DNA of 64,000 bases from assembly GCF_014138045.1 (NCBI RefSeq), contig NZ_JACGXA010000003.1, positions 62,001 through 126,000 of the forward strand, given 5' to 3'. This DNA is from Nocardioides ginsengisegetis. Lineage in GTDB: Bacteria; Actinomycetota; Actinomycetes; Propionibacteriales; Nocardioidaceae. Positions within the stretch are counted from its first letter, which is position 1. Every line of letters begins with the position of its first letter. The notes beneath the pieces are model-generated. The model saw only the letters and a program-made list of their open reading frames with translations, did no database searches and was not told the DNA's origin. The position numbers and the translations under genes are program-made. This document shows, piece after piece, positions 17,293 through 26,102 of this stretch.

Positions 17293-19596
17293 TTGAGTGC
17301 AAAGCGCAGGGCCGACGGTCCCGCCGTCAAGACGAGGCCGAAGCAACCGGTCAGTGCCAGGCAGCGGGTCCTCAAGGTCCTCAAGTGGCTGCTGATCGCC
17401 GGTCTGGTCGGGGCGCTCTTCCTCGTCGCGGCGTTCGCCTACCTCTACAAGACCACCGACATCCCGGACCCGAACAAGGACTTCCAGACCCAGACGTCCT
17501 TCGTCTACTACGCGGACGGCAAGACCTCGCTGGGGCAGTACGCCACCCAGAACCGTGAGTCGATCTCGTTGAAGGAGATGCCGCAGACGATCCAGGACGC
17601 CGTGGTGGCCGCGGAGAACCGCAGCTTCTGGACCGACAAGGGCATCGACCCCAAGGGCATCCTCCGGGCGGCGTTCAGCAATGCGTCGGGCGGTGCGACG
17701 CAGGGGGCGTCGACCATCACCCAGCAGTACGTCAAGATCCTCTACCTCTCGCAGGAGCGCTCCTACACGCGCAAGCTCAAGGAAGCGATCCTGTCGCTGA
17801 AGATGCAGCGCTCGCAGAGCAAGTCGCAGATCCTCGAGGGCTACCTCAACACCATCTACTTCGGCCGCGGTGCCTACGGCATCCAGGCGGCCTCGCGTGC
17901 CTACTTCAACACCGACGCCAAGAACCTCACGCTCTCCCAGTCGGCGGTCCTCGCGTCGGTGCTGAACAACCCGACGCACTTCGACCCGGCCAACGGCAAG
18001 GCGTCCAAGCAGGACCTCAAGGAGCGCTACGACTACGTCCTGGACGGCATGGCCAGCGCGGGCAACATCACCGCCGACCAGGCCACCAAGGCCGAGAAGC
18101 GGCTCCCGAAGTTCCCCAAGATCCAGGCGCAGAGCCAGTACGGCGGCCAGAAGGGCCACATGCTGAGCCTGGTCAAGACCGAGCTGCACGCGCTCGGCTT
18201 CTCCGACGAGGACATCGACGGTGGCGGCCTGCGGGTCACGACCACCTTCACCCCCAAGGCGATGGACGCCGCCGAGCAGGGCGTGCTGGAGGGCAAGCCC
18301 GACGGCTTCGGCGACAAGGAGCTGCACATTGCGGTCGCCAGCGTCGAGCCCGGCACCGGCGCCCTGCGCGGCTTCTACGGCGGCCAGGACTACCTCCAGT
18401 CGCAGATCAACTGGTCGGTCGCCGGCGGCATGGTCGGCTCGACCTTCAAGCCGATCACCCTCGCCACGGCCCTCGACAACGGCTACTCCCTCAAGGACAC
18501 CTTCGACGGCAACTCGCCCTACGAGTTCCCCGACGGCCTGACGGTCCGCAACGAGGGCACCGGCTCCGACGGCCAGGGCAACGACTACGGCTCGGCGGTC
18601 GACGCGACCTACGCGCTCGAGCAGTCGATCAACACGGCGTACGTCGACATGTCCAACTCGATCCCCGACGGCCCGGACAAGATCGCCGCGATGGCCAACG
18701 CGATGGGCATCCCGCCCACCAAGGCCACCAAGAAGTACCCCGGCATCCCGAGCACCAGCCGCGACCTCGACTCCGACGCCCTGATCACGCTGGGCAAGGC
18801 CCGGATCAGTGCGATCAACATGGCCAACGCCTACGCCACGATCGCCAACGGCGGCAAGCGCGCCAACGTGCACGTCATCGACAAGGTGACCCGCAACGGC
18901 GAGACGCTCTACGACTACAAGCAGTCGACCACCGACGCCATGAGCGAGGACATCGCGGCCGACACGTCCTACGCGCTGCAGCAGGTCGTCCAGCAGGGCA
19001 CCGGCAAGGCGGCCCTGGCCCTCGGGCGACCGGCCGCGGGCAAGACCGGCACCGCGACCAACAGCAAGGACGAGGTGTCCTCGGCGTGGTTCGTGGGCTA
19101 CACCCCGCAGCTCGCGACGGCCGTCATGTACGTCCGCGGCGACGGTGACAACCAGCTCGACGGCTGGCTGCCGTCGTACTTCGGTGCGGACTACCCGGCC
19201 CAGACCTGGACCGACGTGATGAAGCGGGACATGGAGGGCCTCCCGGTCGAGGAGTTCCCGCCGCCCGCGAACGTCGACGGGACCGCGCCGGACAGCGGCC
19301 ACGACCCCTACACGCCGCCGCCCTCGCCGACGCGCACCGCGCAGCCGTCGAGGTCGCCGAGCCAGACGCCGAGCGAGACCCCCTCGGAGACGCCGACCGA
19401 GACGCCGAGCGACACCCCGTCGCAGTCGCCGACGCCGACGTGCACCGTGCTGGGCGGTTGCGACTCGCCGACGCCGTCCGACTCGTCGTCGCCCTCGTCG
19501 AGCCCGACCTCGCCGCAGCCAAGCAACCCGCCGGCCTCCCACGGCAACCACGTCAGCGGGACGGCGGCGCGCGAGCCCTTCTGGTACGCCTGGTGA
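17293..19596 (+). CDS. ponA: Class A penicillin-binding protein (glycosyltransferase/transpeptidase)
   Basis: This 767-residue bifunctional peptidoglycan synthase has a cytoplasmic basic N-terminus and one membrane helix (WLLIAGLVGALFLVAAFAYL). The GT51 domain has catalytic Glu108 in AENRSFW and the ASTITQQYVK motif. The transpeptidase domain has STFK (Ser383), SIN (445-447) and KTG (584-586). The C-terminal tail is a low-complexity Ser/Thr-Pro stretch (SPSQTPSETPSETPTETP). The TTG at 17293 is chosen because GGAGAG lies 7 nt upstream; the in-frame GTG at 17218 directly abuts a TACCCT promoter box. Confidence 0.9.
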   Translation: MSAKRRADGPAVKTRPKQPVSARQRVLKVLKWLLIAGLVGALFLVAAFAYLYKTTDIPDPNKDFQTQTSFVYYADGKTSLGQYATQNRESISLKEMPQTIQDAVVAAENRSFWTDKGIDPKGILRAAFSNASGGATQGASTITQQYVKILYLSQERSYTRKLKEAILSLKMQRSQSKSQILEGYLNTIYFGRGAYGIQAASRAYFNTDAKNLTLSQSAVLASVLNNPTHFDPANGKASKQDLKERYDYVLDGMASAGNITADQATKAEKRLPKFPKIQAQSQYGGQKGHMLSLVKTELHALGFSDEDIDGGGLRVTTTFTPKAMDAAEQGVLEGKPDGFGDKELHIAVASVEPGTGALRGFYGGQDYLQSQINWSVAGGMVGSTFKPITLATALDNGYSLKDTFDGNSPYEFPDGLTVRNEGTGSDGQGNDYGSAVDATYALEQSINTAYVDMSNSIPDGPDKIAAMANAMGIPPTKATKKYPGIPSTSRDLDSDALITLGKARISAINMANAYATIANGGKRANVHVIDKVTRNGETLYDYKQSTTDAMSEDIAADTSYALQQVVQQGTGKAALALGRPAAGKTGTATNSKDEVSSAWFVGYTPQLATAVMYVRGDGDNQLDGWLPSYFGADYPAQTWTDVMKRDMEGLPVEEFPPPANVDGTAPDSGHDPYTPPPSPTRTAQPSRSPSQTPSETPSETPTETPSDTPSQSPTPTCTVLGGCDSPTPSDSSSPSSSPTSPQPSNPPASHGNHVSGTAAREPFWYAW

Positions 19597-21080
19597 CGAC
19601 GGACGGCGACCGGGACGACCGGGTGCACCCCACTCGGGAGGACCCGGTCGCCACCGCCCTCAGTGAGGGCATCGGGGGACCGATGGGGGTGCACGGCCGC
19701 GGCCACCGCTGGTGGACGCCGGTGCGGGTGGTGCTGCTGCTGACCGCGCTGTGCTTCGCACTCGGCATGGTGCAGAAGGGCAGCTGCTACGCCCAGACCT
19801 GGCAGAACGGCACGTCGCGCTACTCCCACATGTGCTACTCCGACATGCCCTACCTCTACACGGGGCGCGGGTTCGCCGAGCTGAACTGGCCCTACACCGG
19901 CGACCCGCAGGTGCGGGCCCGCTACGAGGTCATGGAGTACCCCGTCGGGATCTCCTACTTCGCCTACGCCGCCGCGTGGGTGACCCACTGGGGCAGCGGG
20001 TCGCCGGACGTCACCGAGCGGTTCGGGCACTCCGTGGACTACCTCTTCTCCGAGGCGCCGGTGCGCAACGAGGTCCGGCTCTTCGTGGTCGTCAGCGCGC
20101 TCGGGCTGGCCGCGGCGACGCTGCTGGCCGCCTGGTTCCTCGCGTCCCTGGACCGGCTGCGGCCCTGGGACGCGCTGCTCTTCGCGCTCTCACCGGCGCT
20201 CGCGCTCAACGCCCTGGTCAACTGGGACCTGCTCGCCGTCGCCGCGACCGCGGGTGCCCTGTGGGCCTGGGCGCGCGGCAAGCCGGGGCTGACCGGCGTG
20301 TTGATCGGTCTCGGGACGGCCACCAAGCTCTACCCGCTGTTCCTGCTCGGCGGGCTCCTCGTGATCTGCCTGCGCGACCGTCGCGCCGACCCCTTCGTCC
20401 GCGCGCTGTCGGCCGCGATCGTGTCGTGGGTGCTGGTCAACGCCCCGGCGTACCTCACCGGGGCCGCGGAGTGGAAGGTCTTCTGGCACTTCAACAGCGA
20501 CCGCGGTGCGGACCTCGGGTCGATCTGGCTGGTGCTCCAGCAGATCAAGGACACCCCCGCCAGTCCCTTCGCCTTCCAGGCGCACACCATCAACACCTGG
20601 TCCTGGCTGGTCTTCGGCACCTGGTGCATCGGGGTGTTCCTGGTGGGGATGCGGGCGCCGCTGACGCCGCGCCTCGCCCAGCTCGGCTACCTGGTGGTGG
20701 CCGGCTTCCTGCTGGTCAACAAGGTCTACTCGCCGCAGTACGTCCTGTGGCTGCTGCCGCTGGCCGTGCTCGCGCGACCGCGGTGGCGGGACCAGCTCGT
20801 GTGGCAGTCGACCGAGGTCTTCTACTTCGCCTGCGTGTGGTGGTACCTCGGCGGCTTCCTGGCCCCGGCCGCCGGCGGCGACGCCGGCTTCTACTGGATC
20901 GCCATCCTGCTCCGGATGGCCGGCGAGCTCTTCCTGGTCGCGATGGTGGTGCGCGACGTGCTGCACCCCGAGCACGACCCGGCCCGGCACGCGCGGCTGC
21001 CGGACGGGCCCGACGAGCCCGCCGAGTCCGTGGCTCCGGGTCAGTCGACGACGACCCGGTCGAACGCCGTGGCGGTGTAG
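19593..21080 (+). CDS. GT87-type polyprenol-phosphate mannosyltransferase-like membrane protein
   Basis: This 495-residue GT-C glycosyltransferase has roughly ten membrane helices. The first extracytoplasmic loop carries acidic residues near MEYPVGISYF, and further motifs include LNALVNWDLLAVA and LGTATKLYPLFLLGGL. Family members use polyprenyl-phosphate mannose on the outer membrane face. Its GTG overlaps the PBP stop (GTGA), and the pairing with ponA is conserved (Rv0050/Rv0051), so a link to cell-wall glycans is likely. Its 3' end overlaps the convergent racemase-like gene by 40 bp. Confidence 0.85.
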   Translation: MTTDGDRDDRVHPTREDPVATALSEGIGGPMGVHGRGHRWWTPVRVVLLLTALCFALGMVQKGSCYAQTWQNGTSRYSHMCYSDMPYLYTGRGFAELNWPYTGDPQVRARYEVMEYPVGISYFAYAAAWVTHWGSGSPDVTERFGHSVDYLFSEAPVRNEVRLFVVVSALGLAAATLLAAWFLASLDRLRPWDALLFALSPALALNALVNWDLLAVAATAGALWAWARGKPGLTGVLIGLGTATKLYPLFLLGGLLVICLRDRRADPFVRALSAAIVSWVLVNAPAYLTGAAEWKVFWHFNSDRGADLGSIWLVLQQIKDTPASPFAFQAHTINTWSWLVFGTWCIGVFLVGMRAPLTPRLAQLGYLVVAGFLLVNKVYSPQYVLWLLPLAVLARPRWRDQLVWQSTEVFYFACVWWYLGGFLAPAAGGDAGFYWIAILLRMAGELFLVAMVVRDVLHPEHDPARHARLPDGPDEPAESVAPGQSTTTRSNAVAV

Positions 21081-22111
21081 CGCACGCGTACGTCGACCTG
21101 GTCGCCCACGGCGGGCACGTGCGCGCCGTGGGGGAGGAACAGCATCGAGGCCTGCATGTGCGGGGGCTCGGCGAACAGGCGCTGCTTGCCGTCGATGGAG
21201 AACGGCGAGCGGACGAAGCCGACCGCGTCGAGGCCGCCGCGCGCGAGGGTGGCCGCCCGCGCCTTGAGCGACCCGTCGCCGGTGGGCGCCTCGAGGCCGA
21301 TGCCGTGGGCGGTGCCCCCGCTGACGACCAGGATGTGGCCGTGCTTGGGGGCGGTCCGGCCGCGATAGCCGAAGACGTCGCCGCGCTCGACCTCGTGCAC
21401 GTCAAGGACCGTGGCGGTCACCGACAGTGCGCCGCGGTCGCCGAGCCAGAGGTCGGTGCCGATCCGGGGCCGGATGGTGAAGTCACCCCACGAGGAGCGC
21501 AGCTGGGTGAGCTCGTCGGGGGTGAGGTGGCTGACCCAGACCGTGGTGGTCGACAGCCCGCTGGCGACGACGTCGTTGAGCAGCCGGTCCACCTGGGAGA
21601 GGTGGGAGCCCTGGGCGAGCGGGAGGTGCATCGCGATGCCCTCGAGCCGCGCCCTCGGGTGGTCGGCCAGGATCGGGGCGACGGCCCACAGCTCGCGGGA
21701 GGTCAGCCCGTGACGCAGCATCGTGGTGACCTGCTCGAGCACGAAGCGCGCGTCGGGCTGGCGGGCCAGCAGCGCCGTGACGTCCTCGACCCGGCTGACC
21801 GTGTGGACGACCCGGTCGGCCAGGGACGGGTCGACCTCGAGGGCGGCGCCGAAGGGCCGCCACGGGGTGAGCACGAGCAGGTCGCCGCCGAAGCGCTGCG
21901 CGACGTGCGGCAGCTCGTCGTAGGTGCCGACCGCGAGGGTGTCCACGCCCAGGCCCTGGTCGTCGAGCCACTGCGCCTTGCGGGCGAGGCGGCCGAGGGT
22001 GAAGCCGTAGCCGTTGCCCTTGGCGACCGGGACGATGCCGGGGTTGGCGGCGGCCACCGCGCGCAGGTGGGTGCGCCAGCGGTCGCCGGAGACGGTGAGG
22101 GTCAGGCTCAT
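21041..22111 (-). CDS. Alanine racemase-fold PLP protein
   Basis: This 356-residue protein has the fold-type III PLP start VPVAKGNGYGFTLG, where Lys would form the Schiff base, and a C-terminal beta domain with RGDVFGYRGRT, comparable to the region that supplies the catalytic tyrosine in Alr. It is shorter and more divergent than housekeeping Alr, so another amino acid may be the substrate. It starts 2 bp after the FemX-like gene on the same strand, which suggests a joint role in peptidoglycan stem or bridge composition. Substrate is not predictable from sequence. Confidence 0.75.
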   Translation of the reverse strand: MSLTLTVSGDRWRTHLRAVAAANPGIVPVAKGNGYGFTLGRLARKAQWLDDQGLGVDTLAVGTYDELPHVAQRFGGDLLVLTPWRPFGAALEVDPSLADRVVHTVSRVEDVTALLARQPDARFVLEQVTTMLRHGLTSRELWAVAPILADHPRARLEGIAMHLPLAQGSHLSQVDRLLNDVVASGLSTTTVWVSHLTPDELTQLRSSWGDFTIRPRIGTDLWLGDRGALSVTATVLDVHEVERGDVFGYRGRTAPKHGHILVVSGGTAHGIGLEAPTGDGSLKARAATLARGGLDAVGFVRSPFSIDGKQRLFAEPPHMQASMLFLPHGAHVPAVGDQVDVRVRYTATAFDRVVVD

Positions 22112-22113
22112 GG

Positions 22114-23262
22114 TCAGCCGCGCCGCTTCATGTAGAGGTCGAACGCCTTGTAGAGCGGCTTGTTGATCGGCAGGTCCCACTCGCCGGCGTACTCGACGGC
22201 CTCGCCGCCCGTGCCGACCTTGAACTGGATCAGGCCCACGTGGGAGTCGTCGGGGTCGAGGGTGTCGGTGATGCCCCGCAGGTCGTAGACGTCGGCGCCG
22301 GCGGCGAGCGCCTCGCGGATCATCGCCCACTGCACGGCGTTGGAGCCGCGGACCTCGCGCTTCTCGGTGGAGGAGGCGCCGTAGGAGTACCAGGCGTGGG
22401 CGCCGACCCGGATGGAGATCGTGGCCGCGACCAGGTCGCCCTCGTGGCGGGCGAAGTGGAGCCGGATCCGGTCGGGCTCCTCGGCGCCCAGGGCCTCGGT
22501 CATCGTGCGGAAGTAGGAGAGCGGCCGCGGGGTGAAGTGGTCGCGCTCGGCCGTGTGGAGGTAGAGGTCGTGGAAGGCCTGGAGGTCGCCGGACCCGACG
22601 ACACCCTCGGTGGTGCTGACCTCGACCCCCTGCTTGTCGGCCTTCTTGATGTTGCGGCGCCAGAGCTGGTTCATGCCCTTGAGGACGTCGTCCTCGGTGC
22701 GCGCGGTGCCGTCGGCGTCGCGCAGCGGGATCTGGAAGTTGTACTGCGGCTGGCCGGCCGCGAAGCCGCCCTCGACCGACTGGGGCCGCCAGCCGAGCTC
22801 GTGGAGCTGGGAGACGACGCGGGCACCGGTGTGACCGCGCTCGGTGGGCGGCAGGTCGCCGAGGGTGCGCACCGACTCGTCGGCGATGCCCTCCTTGACC
22901 TGCGCGGCGCTCCACCGGCGGGTGACCACGGGCGGGCCCATCCGGACACCGAAGGCGCCCTCGGCCTTCAGGTGGGCGGTCAGCGGCGCGAGCCAGGCGC
23001 CGAGGTCCTCGGACTCCCAGTCGATGACCGGGCCCTCGGGGAGGTAGGCGAGGTAGCGCTTGACCTTCGGCAGCTGGCGGTAGAGCACGAGCGCGGCGCC
23101 GACGAGCTCGCCGTCGAGGAACCAGCCCAGGGACTGACGGCGCCACTCGGACTTGACCCGGCCCCAGGCCGGCGTCTGCAGGAAGCTCGCGGAGCGCTGG
23201 GCGCGGATGAAGTCGAGATGCTCCGTCTCGGAGATCTCACGGACGGCAGGGGCGCTCGGCAC
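22114..23262 (-). CDS. FemX-like peptidoglycan bridge aminoacyltransferase
   Basis: This 382-residue protein of the FemAB family has a tandem GNAT-like fold; visible motifs include SFLQTPAWGRVKSEW, the helical arm after NQLWRRNIKKADKQG, and GSNAVQWAMIREALAAGADVYD. Family members transfer amino acids from aminoacyl-tRNA to the stem peptide of lipid-linked precursor in the cytoplasm. Nocardioides-type peptidoglycan has LL-diaminopimelate with a glycine bridge, which fits a Gly-adding enzyme here (inference). The GTG at 23262 has TACTCT 7 nt upstream. Confidence 0.88.
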   Translation of the reverse strand: MPSAPAVREISETEHLDFIRAQRSASFLQTPAWGRVKSEWRRQSLGWFLDGELVGAALVLYRQLPKVKRYLAYLPEGPVIDWESEDLGAWLAPLTAHLKAEGAFGVRMGPPVVTRRWSAAQVKEGIADESVRTLGDLPPTERGHTGARVVSQLHELGWRPQSVEGGFAAGQPQYNFQIPLRDADGTARTEDDVLKGMNQLWRRNIKKADKQGVEVSTTEGVVGSGDLQAFHDLYLHTAERDHFTPRPLSYFRTMTEALGAEEPDRIRLHFARHEGDLVAATISIRVGAHAWYSYGASSTEKREVRGSNAVQWAMIREALAAGADVYDLRGITDTLDPDDSHVGLIQFKVGTGGEAVEYAGEWDLPINKPLYKAFDLYMKRRG

Positions 23263-23269
23263 GCCGCCG

Positions 23270-23275
23270 AGAGTA
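23270..23275 (-). promoter_or_regulatory. -10 box for leaderless femX-like transcript
   Basis: TACTCT lies 7 nt before the GTG at 23262, inside the 29-bp gap behind the endonuclease IV gene. It could give the femX/racemase pair its own promoter. Confidence 0.45.
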
Positions 23276-23291
23276 CCGGTGTCCGGGCCGC

Positions 23292-24086
23292 TCACAGGCG
23301 CTCGGCCAGCCAGGCGAAGTCGGCGGTGTGCTCGGCGGCACCACCCGGCGTCTCGCACACCACGGGCGCCCCGGCGTCGCGGACGACGGCGGCCAGCAGG
23401 TCGGGGTCGATCCGGCCCGCGCCGAAGTTGGCGTGCCGGTCGGCGCCGGAGTCGAAGTCGTCGCGGCTGTCGTTGCAGTGGACCAGGTCGATGCGGCCGG
23501 TGATGCGACGCACGTCGTCGACGACCGTCTCCAGGGCGTTGCCGCCGGCGTGGGCGTGGCAGGTGTCGAGGCAGAAGCCGACCCGGTCGGACTGCTCGGC
23601 GCTGGAAATCGCGTCGAAGACCCGGCCGATCCGGTCGAGGTGGCGGGTCATGGCGTTGTCGCCGCCGGCGGTGTTCTCGATGAGCAGCGGCAGCTTGAGG
23701 TCGGTCGCCTCGATCGCCTTGCGCCAGTTGTCGAAGCCGATCGCAGGGTCGTCGTCCTTGTTCACGTGGCCGCCGTGGACGATCAGGCCCTTGGCGCCGA
23801 TCGAGGCCGCCGCGTCGACGTGCTGCTGGAGCAGCTTGCGGCTGGGGATGCGGATCCGGTTGTTGGTCGTGGCGACGTTGACGATGTAGGGGGCGTGGAC
23901 GTAGAGGTCGATGCCGGCCGCCTCCGCGTCGGCGCGCAGCCCCTCGGCGCCGCCCGCGTAGGCGAACTCCGGGCCCTTGTAGCCCTGCGGGTCGCCCAGG
24001 AAGAACTGCACCAGCGGGGCGTTGCGGGCCCGGGCCTCGGCGATGGGGTCGGTCTGGTCCACGTGGGCGCCGATCGGGACAGTCAT
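23292..24086 (-). CDS. nfo: Endonuclease IV (AP endonuclease)
   Basis: This 264-residue TIM-barrel protein has the trinuclear-zinc ligands in their usual motifs: GLIVHGGHVN, LLIENTAGG, CLDTCHAHAGG and LVHCNDSRDDFDSGADRHANFG. It cleaves DNA 5' to abasic sites during base-excision repair. The ATG at 24086 is preceded by TACGAT at 6 nt, consistent with leaderless translation. Confidence 0.93.
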   Translation of the reverse strand: MTVPIGAHVDQTDPIAEARARNAPLVQFFLGDPQGYKGPEFAYAGGAEGLRADAEAAGIDLYVHAPYIVNVATTNNRIRIPSRKLLQQHVDAAASIGAKGLIVHGGHVNKDDDPAIGFDNWRKAIEATDLKLPLLIENTAGGDNAMTRHLDRIGRVFDAISSAEQSDRVGFCLDTCHAHAGGNALETVVDDVRRITGRIDLVHCNDSRDDFDSGADRHANFGAGRIDPDLLAAVVRDAGAPVVCETPGGAAEHTADFAWLAERL

Positions 24087-24092
24087 GCGGCC

Positions 24093-24098
24093 ATCGTA
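24093..24098 (-). promoter_or_regulatory. -10 box for leaderless nfo transcript
   Basis: TACGAT lies 6 nt before the ATG at 24086; no Shine-Dalgarno sequence intervenes. Confidence 0.55.
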
Positions 24099-24162
24099 GG
24101 AAGGCGCGGGGACGTCGTCCCGGCCGGGCCTCGGCGAATTCTGCGCTGCCCCGCGCCGCTGA

Positions 24163-24168
24163 TAGCCT
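24163..24168 (+). promoter_or_regulatory. -10 box of the rpsF operon
   Basis: TAGCCT fits TANNNT and is preceded, with an 18-bp spacer, by a weak -35 (TTCTGC at 24139-24144). It would give a leader of about 145 nt before rpsF. Confidence 0.4.
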
Positions 24169-24174
24169 TGGGCG

Positions 24175-24321
24175 TTCTTCGTGTCCGCCCCCACCGACGG
24201 GGACCCGGCCGCGGGGAGCCCCCACGTGACGACCGGACCTCCGGCGCGCGCGGGGAACGCACAGCCCTCCTGCCACGGAGAGACCGTGGTCGCCTTAGTC
24301 CAGAGGAGGTGGAGACCCGCT
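24175..24321 (+). promoter_or_regulatory. rpsF leader with hairpin, possible ribosomal-protein leader
   Basis: The long untranslated stretch before rpsF contains a perfect hairpin CCACGG-AGAGA-CCGTGG (24273-24289), a second GC-rich pairing region around 24190-24220, and then the Shine-Dalgarno region AGAGGAGGTGGAG. Other bacteria autoregulate rpsF-rpsR through an S6:S18-binding leader. I cannot confirm that motif here. Confidence 0.35.
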
Positions 24322-24612
24322 ATGCGTGCTTATGAAGTGATGGTCATCCTCGACCCCAGCCTTGAAGAGCGCACTGTCGAGCCGTCGCTCGACAAGTACC
24401 TCAACGTCATCCGCAAGGATGGTGGATCGGTCGAGTCCGTCGACGTCTGGGGACGTCGCCGGCTGGCCTACGAGGTCAAGAAGAACGCCGAGGGCATCTA
24501 CGCCGTCATCTCGCTGAACGCCGAGCCTGCCACGGTCAAGGAGTTCGACCGCCAGCTCAGCCTCAACGAGTCGATCCTCCGCACGAAGGTCATCCGCCCC
24601 GACGCCAAGTGA
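24322..24612 (+). CDS. rpsF: 30S ribosomal protein S6
   Basis: This 96-residue protein begins [17 protein letters not shown] and has [21 protein letters not shown], both diagnostic for S6. S6 pairs with S18 in the platform of the small subunit. GGAGG/GGAG precede the ATG. The C-terminus ends ...VIRPDAK, so it lacks the glutamate-rich end that RimK extends on E. coli S6; this matters because a rimK homologue lies 9 kb away. Confidence 0.96.
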   Translation: MRAYEVMVILDPSLEERTVEPSLDKYLNVIRKDGGSVESVDVWGRRRLAYEVKKNAEGIYAVISLNAEPATVKEFDRQLSLNESILRTKVIRPDAK

Positions 24613-24700
24613 GGCGTCGACCTGTGGATTGACCCTTTCGCCTGTCGGTGCCACCGGCAACGATGGGCGCGGACCTGATCAGAACTAGCTAGGAGATCGC

Positions 24701-25270
24701 ATGGCAGGCGAGACCGTCATCACCGTGGTCGGCAACCTCGTCGACGACCCGGAGCTGCGCTTCACCCCCTCGGGTGCGGCCGTGGCCAACTTCCGGATCG
24801 CGTCGACGCCGCGCACGTTCGACCGACAGGCGAACGAGTGGAAGGACGGCGACGCGCTGTTCCTCTCCTGCTCGGTGTGGCGCCAGGCCGCGGAGAACGT
24901 GGCCGAGTCCCTCCAGCGCGGCATGCGTGTCGTGGTGCAGGGTCGCCTGAAGCAGCGCTCCTACGAGACCCGTGAGGGCGAGAAGCGCACCGTCGTCGAG
25001 CTCGAGGTCGACGAGGTGGGCCCCTCCCTGGCGTTCGCCACGGCCAAGGTCACCCGCGCCTCCCGTCAGGGCGGCGGCGGTGGCGGCGGCTTCTCCGGTG
25101 GCGGCAGCCAGGGCGGCCAGTCCCGTCCGCAGGCTCCGGCCGGCGGGGACGACCCGTGGGCCACCCCGGCACCCCAGTCGGGTGGCGGCGGCTTCGGCGG
25201 CGGCCAGCCCGCGGGCGGCAACGACCCGTGGGGCGCTCCCGGCGTGGGCTCGGACGAGCCCCCGTTCTGA
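24701..25270 (+). CDS. ssb: Single-stranded DNA-binding protein
   Basis: This 189-residue protein has an OB fold (about 1-110; [36 protein letters not shown]). A glycine-rich linker follows, containing two similar DDPWA/NDPWG segments, and the acidic partner-binding tip is GSDEPPF. It binds ssDNA during replication and repair. AGGAG lies 5 nt before the ATG. It is part of the rpsF-ssb-rpsR-rplI cluster. Confidence 0.95.
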   Translation: MAGETVITVVGNLVDDPELRFTPSGAAVANFRIASTPRTFDRQANEWKDGDALFLSCSVWRQAAENVAESLQRGMRVVVQGRLKQRSYETREGEKRTVVELEVDEVGPSLAFATAKVTRASRQGGGGGGGFSGGGSQGGQSRPQAPAGGDDPWATPAPQSGGGGFGGGQPAGGNDPWGAPGVGSDEPPF

Positions 25271-25272
25271 CA

Positions 25273-25313
25273 GGTTTCGAGACGGGCGCCCAGGCGCCCT
25301 CCTCAACCAACGA
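25273..25313. repeat. Dispersed palindromic repeat, copy 1 (ssb-rpsR gap)
   Basis: Two 13-base end boxes (GGTTTCGAGACGG and CCTCAACCAACGA) flank a short inner stem, here GGGCGCC-CA-GGCGCCC. The outer GGTT/AACC and GAG/CTC also pair, giving one long hairpin. The same end boxes with a different but still complementary inner stem recur at 63691-63730. Confidence 0.8.
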
Positions 25314-25375
25314 AAAACATCCGAATCCCTCAACCATTCCGGCGCAAGCCGGGCTTCTAGAAAGGAAGCACCACA

Positions 25376-25612
25376 ATGGCCAAGGCAGTGATTCGCAAGC
25401 CCAAGAAGAAGGTTTGCCAGTTCTGCAAGGAGAAGGCGACCGGTGTCGACTACAAGGACACCACGCTGCTCCGCAAGTTCATCTCCGACCGCGGCAAGAT
25501 CCGCGCGCGTCGGGTCACCGGCAACTGCGTCCAGCACCAGCGCGACGTCGCCATTGCCGTCAAGAACGCCCGTGAGGTAGCCCTGCTGCCCTACACCTCG
25601 ACCGGTCGCTGA
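25376..25612 (+). CDS. rpsR: 30S ribosomal protein S18
   Basis: This 78-residue protein begins with [21 protein letters not shown], the zinc-ribbon-like CxxC form of S18, and ends in LLPYTSTGR. Only one cysteine further on (GNCVQHQ) is present. AAAGGAA precedes the ATG. It is the partner of S6 in the 30S platform. Confidence 0.96.
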   Translation: MAKAVIRKPKKKVCQFCKEKATGVDYKDTTLLRKFISDRGKIRARRVTGNCVQHQRDVAIAVKNAREVALLPYTSTGR

Positions 25613-25626
25613 AAGGAGCCAGGCAG

Positions 25627-26073
25627 ATGAAGCTCATCCTGACCCAGGAAGTGACCGGCCTCGGCGCCCCCGGCGACGTGGTGGAGGTCAAGGACGGTTA
25701 CGGCCGCAACTACCTCGTCCCGCGCGGTGTCGCCATCCGCTGGACCCGCGGTGCGGAGAAGACCGTCGAGTCGATCAAGTCCGCGCGCGCCTCGCGTGCG
25801 GTCCGTGACCACGACCACGCCGAGCAGATCAAGACCAAGCTCGAGGCCAACCCGGTCTCGGTGAAGGTCCGCTCGGGCGAGGGCGGCCGCCTCTTCGGCG
25901 CCGTCACCGTCGCCGAGATCGCCGGTGCGCTCACCGACGCCTCGGGCGAGGCCGTCGACAAGCGCACGATCGTGCTCGGCAACCCGATCAAGTCCCTGGG
26001 CTCGCACCAGGTCTCGGTCAAGCTGCACGACGAGGTGTCCGCCACGGTGGCCCTCAACGTCATCCCGGCCTGA
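25627..26073 (+). CDS. rplI: 50S ribosomal protein L9
   Basis: This 148-residue protein has the L9 signature at its start ([35 protein letters not shown]), the long central helix (about 40-75) and the C-terminal RNA-binding domain. AAAGGAG precedes the ATG. It is 14 bp behind rpsR and closes the ribosomal/ssb cluster, followed by a terminator. Confidence 0.96.
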   Translation: MKLILTQEVTGLGAPGDVVEVKDGYGRNYLVPRGVAIRWTRGAEKTVESIKSARASRAVRDHDHAEQIKTKLEANPVSVKVRSGEGGRLFGAVTVAEIAGALTDASGEAVDKRTIVLGNPIKSLGSHQVSVKLHDEVSATVALNVIPA

Positions 26074-26102
26074 CGCCGGCAGCGCAGCGGCGAAGCAACG
26101 CG

